A stretch of DNA of 64,000 nucleotides from Pusillimonas sp. T2 (GTDB lineage: Bacteria > Pseudomonadota > Gammaproteobacteria > Burkholderiales > Burkholderiaceae_B). The notes under the pieces were generated by a model. It worked only from the letters and a program-made list of their open reading frames with translations. It was not told where the DNA came from and made no database searches. Every line of letters starts with the position of its first letter. The first letter of the stretch is position 1. Positions 62,293-64,000 of this stretch are shown here, in pieces. Both the position numbers and the translations under genes were made by a program. The stretch spans positions 300,783 through 364,782 of the forward strand of contig NZ_NIQA01000002.1 in assembly GCF_002236805.1 (NCBI RefSeq). Reading direction: 5' to 3'.

Positions 62293-62334
62293 TTACGCCC
62301 CAAAACAGGCGGTTTAACCTGTTTTGGGGCGTAA
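62293..62334. repeat. Perfect 17-bp inverted repeat
   Basis: TTACGCCCCAAAACAGG and its exact complement surround an 8-nt centre (CGGTTTAA). The hairpin lies 77 bp beyond the yjfB-like stop. A poor U-run follows on both strands, so a classical terminator is doubtful, although it may still end that transcript. The other ~200 bp of the 62129-62410 gap show nothing recognisable. Confidence 0.75.
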
Positions 62335-62410
62335 AAGTTTGGTGTTACCTGCGCCAGAAGCCTACAAGCCAGGCAACGCCTTTACGTACAACGCAGCTGC
62401 CAAATAGCGC

Positions 62411-62608
62411 TTAAGCAACCGCGTGCAAGCGCGTACCCACAGCACCCGACGTCGCCAGCTTGGGCTCGAGCGGCGCCATAAGTTGTTGCATGACCTGCGC
62501 CTGCGATTCCAGGGTTTTACGCAACAGCAGCATCTGTTGATTTTGCTGGACTGTAGCGCCTTCAAGCGCCAATGCGGTATTCACAACGGCTTCAACAGAC
62601 AGATCCAT
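62411..62608 (-). CDS. YjfB-like putative motility protein
   Basis: This 65-residue protein starts MDLSVEAVVNTALALEG and continues with a Gln-rich helix (QQNQQMLLLRKTLESQAQVMQQLM). It fits the small putative-motility-protein family named for Bacillus YjfB, which is often found under flagellar control. An AAAGGA site precedes the ATG. The function is not known in detail. Two chemoreceptor genes in the window are consistent with a motile host. Confidence 0.72.
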   Translation of the reverse strand: MDLSVEAVVNTALALEGATVQQNQQMLLLRKTLESQAQVMQQLMAPLEPKLATSGAVGTRLHAVA

Positions 62609-62696
62609 AACCGGTATCCTTTAATGGTATTTGGAACTCATTGTAGGTAAAACAGCCTATAAGGTAAAGGCATAACACCGCAAACACACAATACTC

Positions 62697-64000
62697 ATGA
62701 GCATTTCCACCCAACAGGTACTGGCAGGCCCGATCTTACGGCGTCTGGAGAAGCAACGCATTGTTTTCTGGATGGCCACCCTGTCATCGTGCCAGCTACG
62801 CCTGCAACTGCACGACGCCCAAAAACAGACGCTAACCCTCGACCTACAACGCCAACAGCACGAAGTGCAGGTAGGCACCCATTGCTTCATACAGCTGCTG
62901 GATATTGAACTCGATACGCCACTTCCAGAAGACGAATTCATTGCCTACGACATTGAATGGCGCAGGGCCGAAGATGATGGCTGGCACAGCACCGCCGCTG
63001 AAGACCCAGAGCTTTGTATGCCGGGGGAGCCTTTGCCGAAATTTGTGCTGCGCAGCCGACTGGACCGCATTTTGCACGGGTCGTGCCGCAAGCCGCATCA
63101 CCCCGTAGACGATGGGCTTCTGGCGGCCGAAAACTGGCTAAGCGAACGCAACGACACGCCGCAGCGCTGGCCCGCCGCGCTCATGATGACCGGCGACCAG
63201 GTGTATGTAGACGACGTTGCCGGCCCGATGTTGACTGCCATCCATCAGCTCATAGAAACACTGGGGCTTTTTGACGAAACCATTGAAGGCGCGCTGGTTT
63301 CTGATAGCAAAGCTTTGTTTGCCAGCCAGTACAACTATTACCACCGCAACGACCTGCTCCCCGACGTACGCAGCAACGAGCCGCTTCAAAAACGCTTTTT
63401 TGAAGGCGCAAGAAAGCCGGTGTTTACCACCAGCAACGCTGATAACCACTTGGTCACCCTGGCTGAAGTTATTGCCATGTATTTGCTGGTGTGGTCGCCT
63501 GAAACCTGGAAACCGTTGGCGCATGGCGCACCCGAAACGCTGACGCCAGAAGAAGCCGAACGCTACCAACGTGAACGCGAACCGCTGGTCAGGTTCGTAG
63601 CGGGGCTGCCCAAAGTCAGGCGTCTGTTGGCGCACGTCCCTACGCTCATGATCTTTGACGATCACGACATTACCGATGACTGGAACCTGACTGCCGACTG
63701 GGAACAAACGGCTTACGGGCACCCATTTTCAAAGCGCATTATTGGCAATGCCCTGATCGGCTACTTGCTATGTCAGGGCTGGGGCAACAACCCCGACGCC
63801 TTCGAGGGCCTGACGCTAAAGCGCGTCAAACAATGGTCTGCAACACCCGAAGCCGCGCAACAAGATGCGCTGATCGACCATCTTTTGCACTTGCATCGCT
63901 GGGACTACACCTTGCCCACTAGCCCCAAGCTTGTCGTGATGGACACTCGCACGCGACGCTGGCGCTCGGAACGCGACCTGCGCCGGCCTTCGGGCTTAAT
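62697..64000 (+). CDS. PhoD-like alkaline phosphatase family protein, 5' part
   Basis: The reading frame is open from ATG 62697 to the window end (434 codons), so the gene is cut. The N-terminal ~110 residues form a fibronectin-like beta domain (GPILRRLEKQRIVFWMAT). The metallophosphatase part follows, with HGSCRKPHH, the metal site TGDQVYVDD and the conserved IFDDHDITDDWNL. This matches cytoplasmic PhoD-like phosphoesterases with no signal peptide. Substrate unknown; phosphodiester or phosphomonoester cleavage is expected from the family. No neighbouring phosphate-regulated gene is seen. Confidence 0.85.
   Translation, partial: MSISTQQVLAGPILRRLEKQRIVFWMATLSSCQLRLQLHDAQKQTLTLDLQRQQHEVQVGTHCFIQLLDIELDTPLPEDEFIAYDIEWRRAEDDGWHSTAAEDPELCMPGEPLPKFVLRSRLDRILHGSCRKPHHPVDDGLLAAENWLSERNDTPQRWPAALMMTGDQVYVDDVAGPMLTAIHQLIETLGLFDETIEGALVSDSKALFASQYNYYHRNDLLPDVRSNEPLQKRFFEGARKPVFTTSNADNHLVTLAEVIAMYLLVWSPETWKPLAHGAPETLTPEEAERYQREREPLVRFVAGLPKVRRLLAHVPTLMIFDDHDITDDWNLTADWEQTAYGHPFSKRIIGNALIGYLLCQGWGNNPDAFEGLTLKRVKQWSATPEAAQQDALIDHLLHLHRWDYTLPTSPKLVVMDTRTRRWRSERDLRRPSGL

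Noticed and set aside
1-64000. Mobile elements, CRISPR arrays or tRNA genes
   Set aside because: No transposase or integrase motifs, no regularly spaced repeats and no cloverleaf-like sequence were recognised; base composition and gene packing look uniform throughout.

Overview
The window reads as chromosomal DNA of a GC-rich betaproteobacterium, most likely Burkholderiales and perhaps Alcaligenaceae. This placement is inferred from gene content: an orphan branched-chain-type binding protein, GTP-dependent PEPCK, PagL, two SulP carriers, aromatic monooxygenases and chemoreceptors. It is densely coding, with 56 protein genes recognised. No gene-free stretch exceeds 300 bases. I found no tRNA, rRNA, CRISPR array, insertion sequence or prophage.

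Layout. (1) 1-5185: aromatic ring-cleavage cluster: extradiol-type VOC protein (cut by the window edge), FAH-family hydrolase, IclR regulator, MhpA-like monooxygenase, and a convergent malonyl/acyl-CoA ligase. (2) 5343-10476: translationally coupled signalling operon of hybrid histidine kinase, biliverdin-producing heme oxygenase and bacteriophytochrome-diguanylate cyclase. (3) 10523-16373: sulfide defence locus. One arm carries a persulfide dioxygenase-like enzyme, DUF2892 protein, type II sulfide:quinone reductase and small membrane protein. The divergent arm carries an ArsR/BigR-like repressor, two YeeE/YedE halves and a SulP permease. Two face-to-face promoters share an AT-rich operator. 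(4) 16370-20014: ClC exchanger and PEPCK. (5) 20128-24746: MarR regulon: orphan binding protein, MarR, FAD monooxygenase and maleylacetate reductase, with the same palindrome inside two near-consensus promoters. (6) 24762-33695: housekeeping and mixed genes (rmuC, panB, aldo/keto reductase, LOG protein plus MFS exporter, Gfo/Idh/MocA, chemoreceptor, cold-shock protein). (7) 33773-42108: a cobalamin-binding MerR photoreceptor (LitR/CarH type) diverging from an eight-gene lipid/membrane operon; four copies of one palindrome lie between them. (8) 42129-46064: DevBCA/MacAB-like exporter and an EAL protein. (9) 46138-51335: chemoreceptor, SulP plus universal stress protein, and a K+ channel with a C-terminal zinc ribbon. 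(10) 51375-59152: cytochrome c, DUF3141 protein and a YhiI-RbbA-YhhJ-type ABC system. (11) 59370-64000: PagL, MHYT-GGDEF-EAL protein, YjfB-like motility protein, and a PhoD-like phosphatase cut by the window end.

Two themes stand out. First, light: a red/far-red phytochrome feeding c-di-GMP and a B12-dependent LitR/CarH regulator lie about 31 kb apart, with separate c-di-GMP enzymes nearby. Second, readable regulation: three promoter regions (sulfide, MarR, LitR) show operators placed on recognisable sigma70 promoters. The least understood parts are the LitR-linked lipid operon and the DUF3141/cytochrome c/K+ channel neighbourhood.
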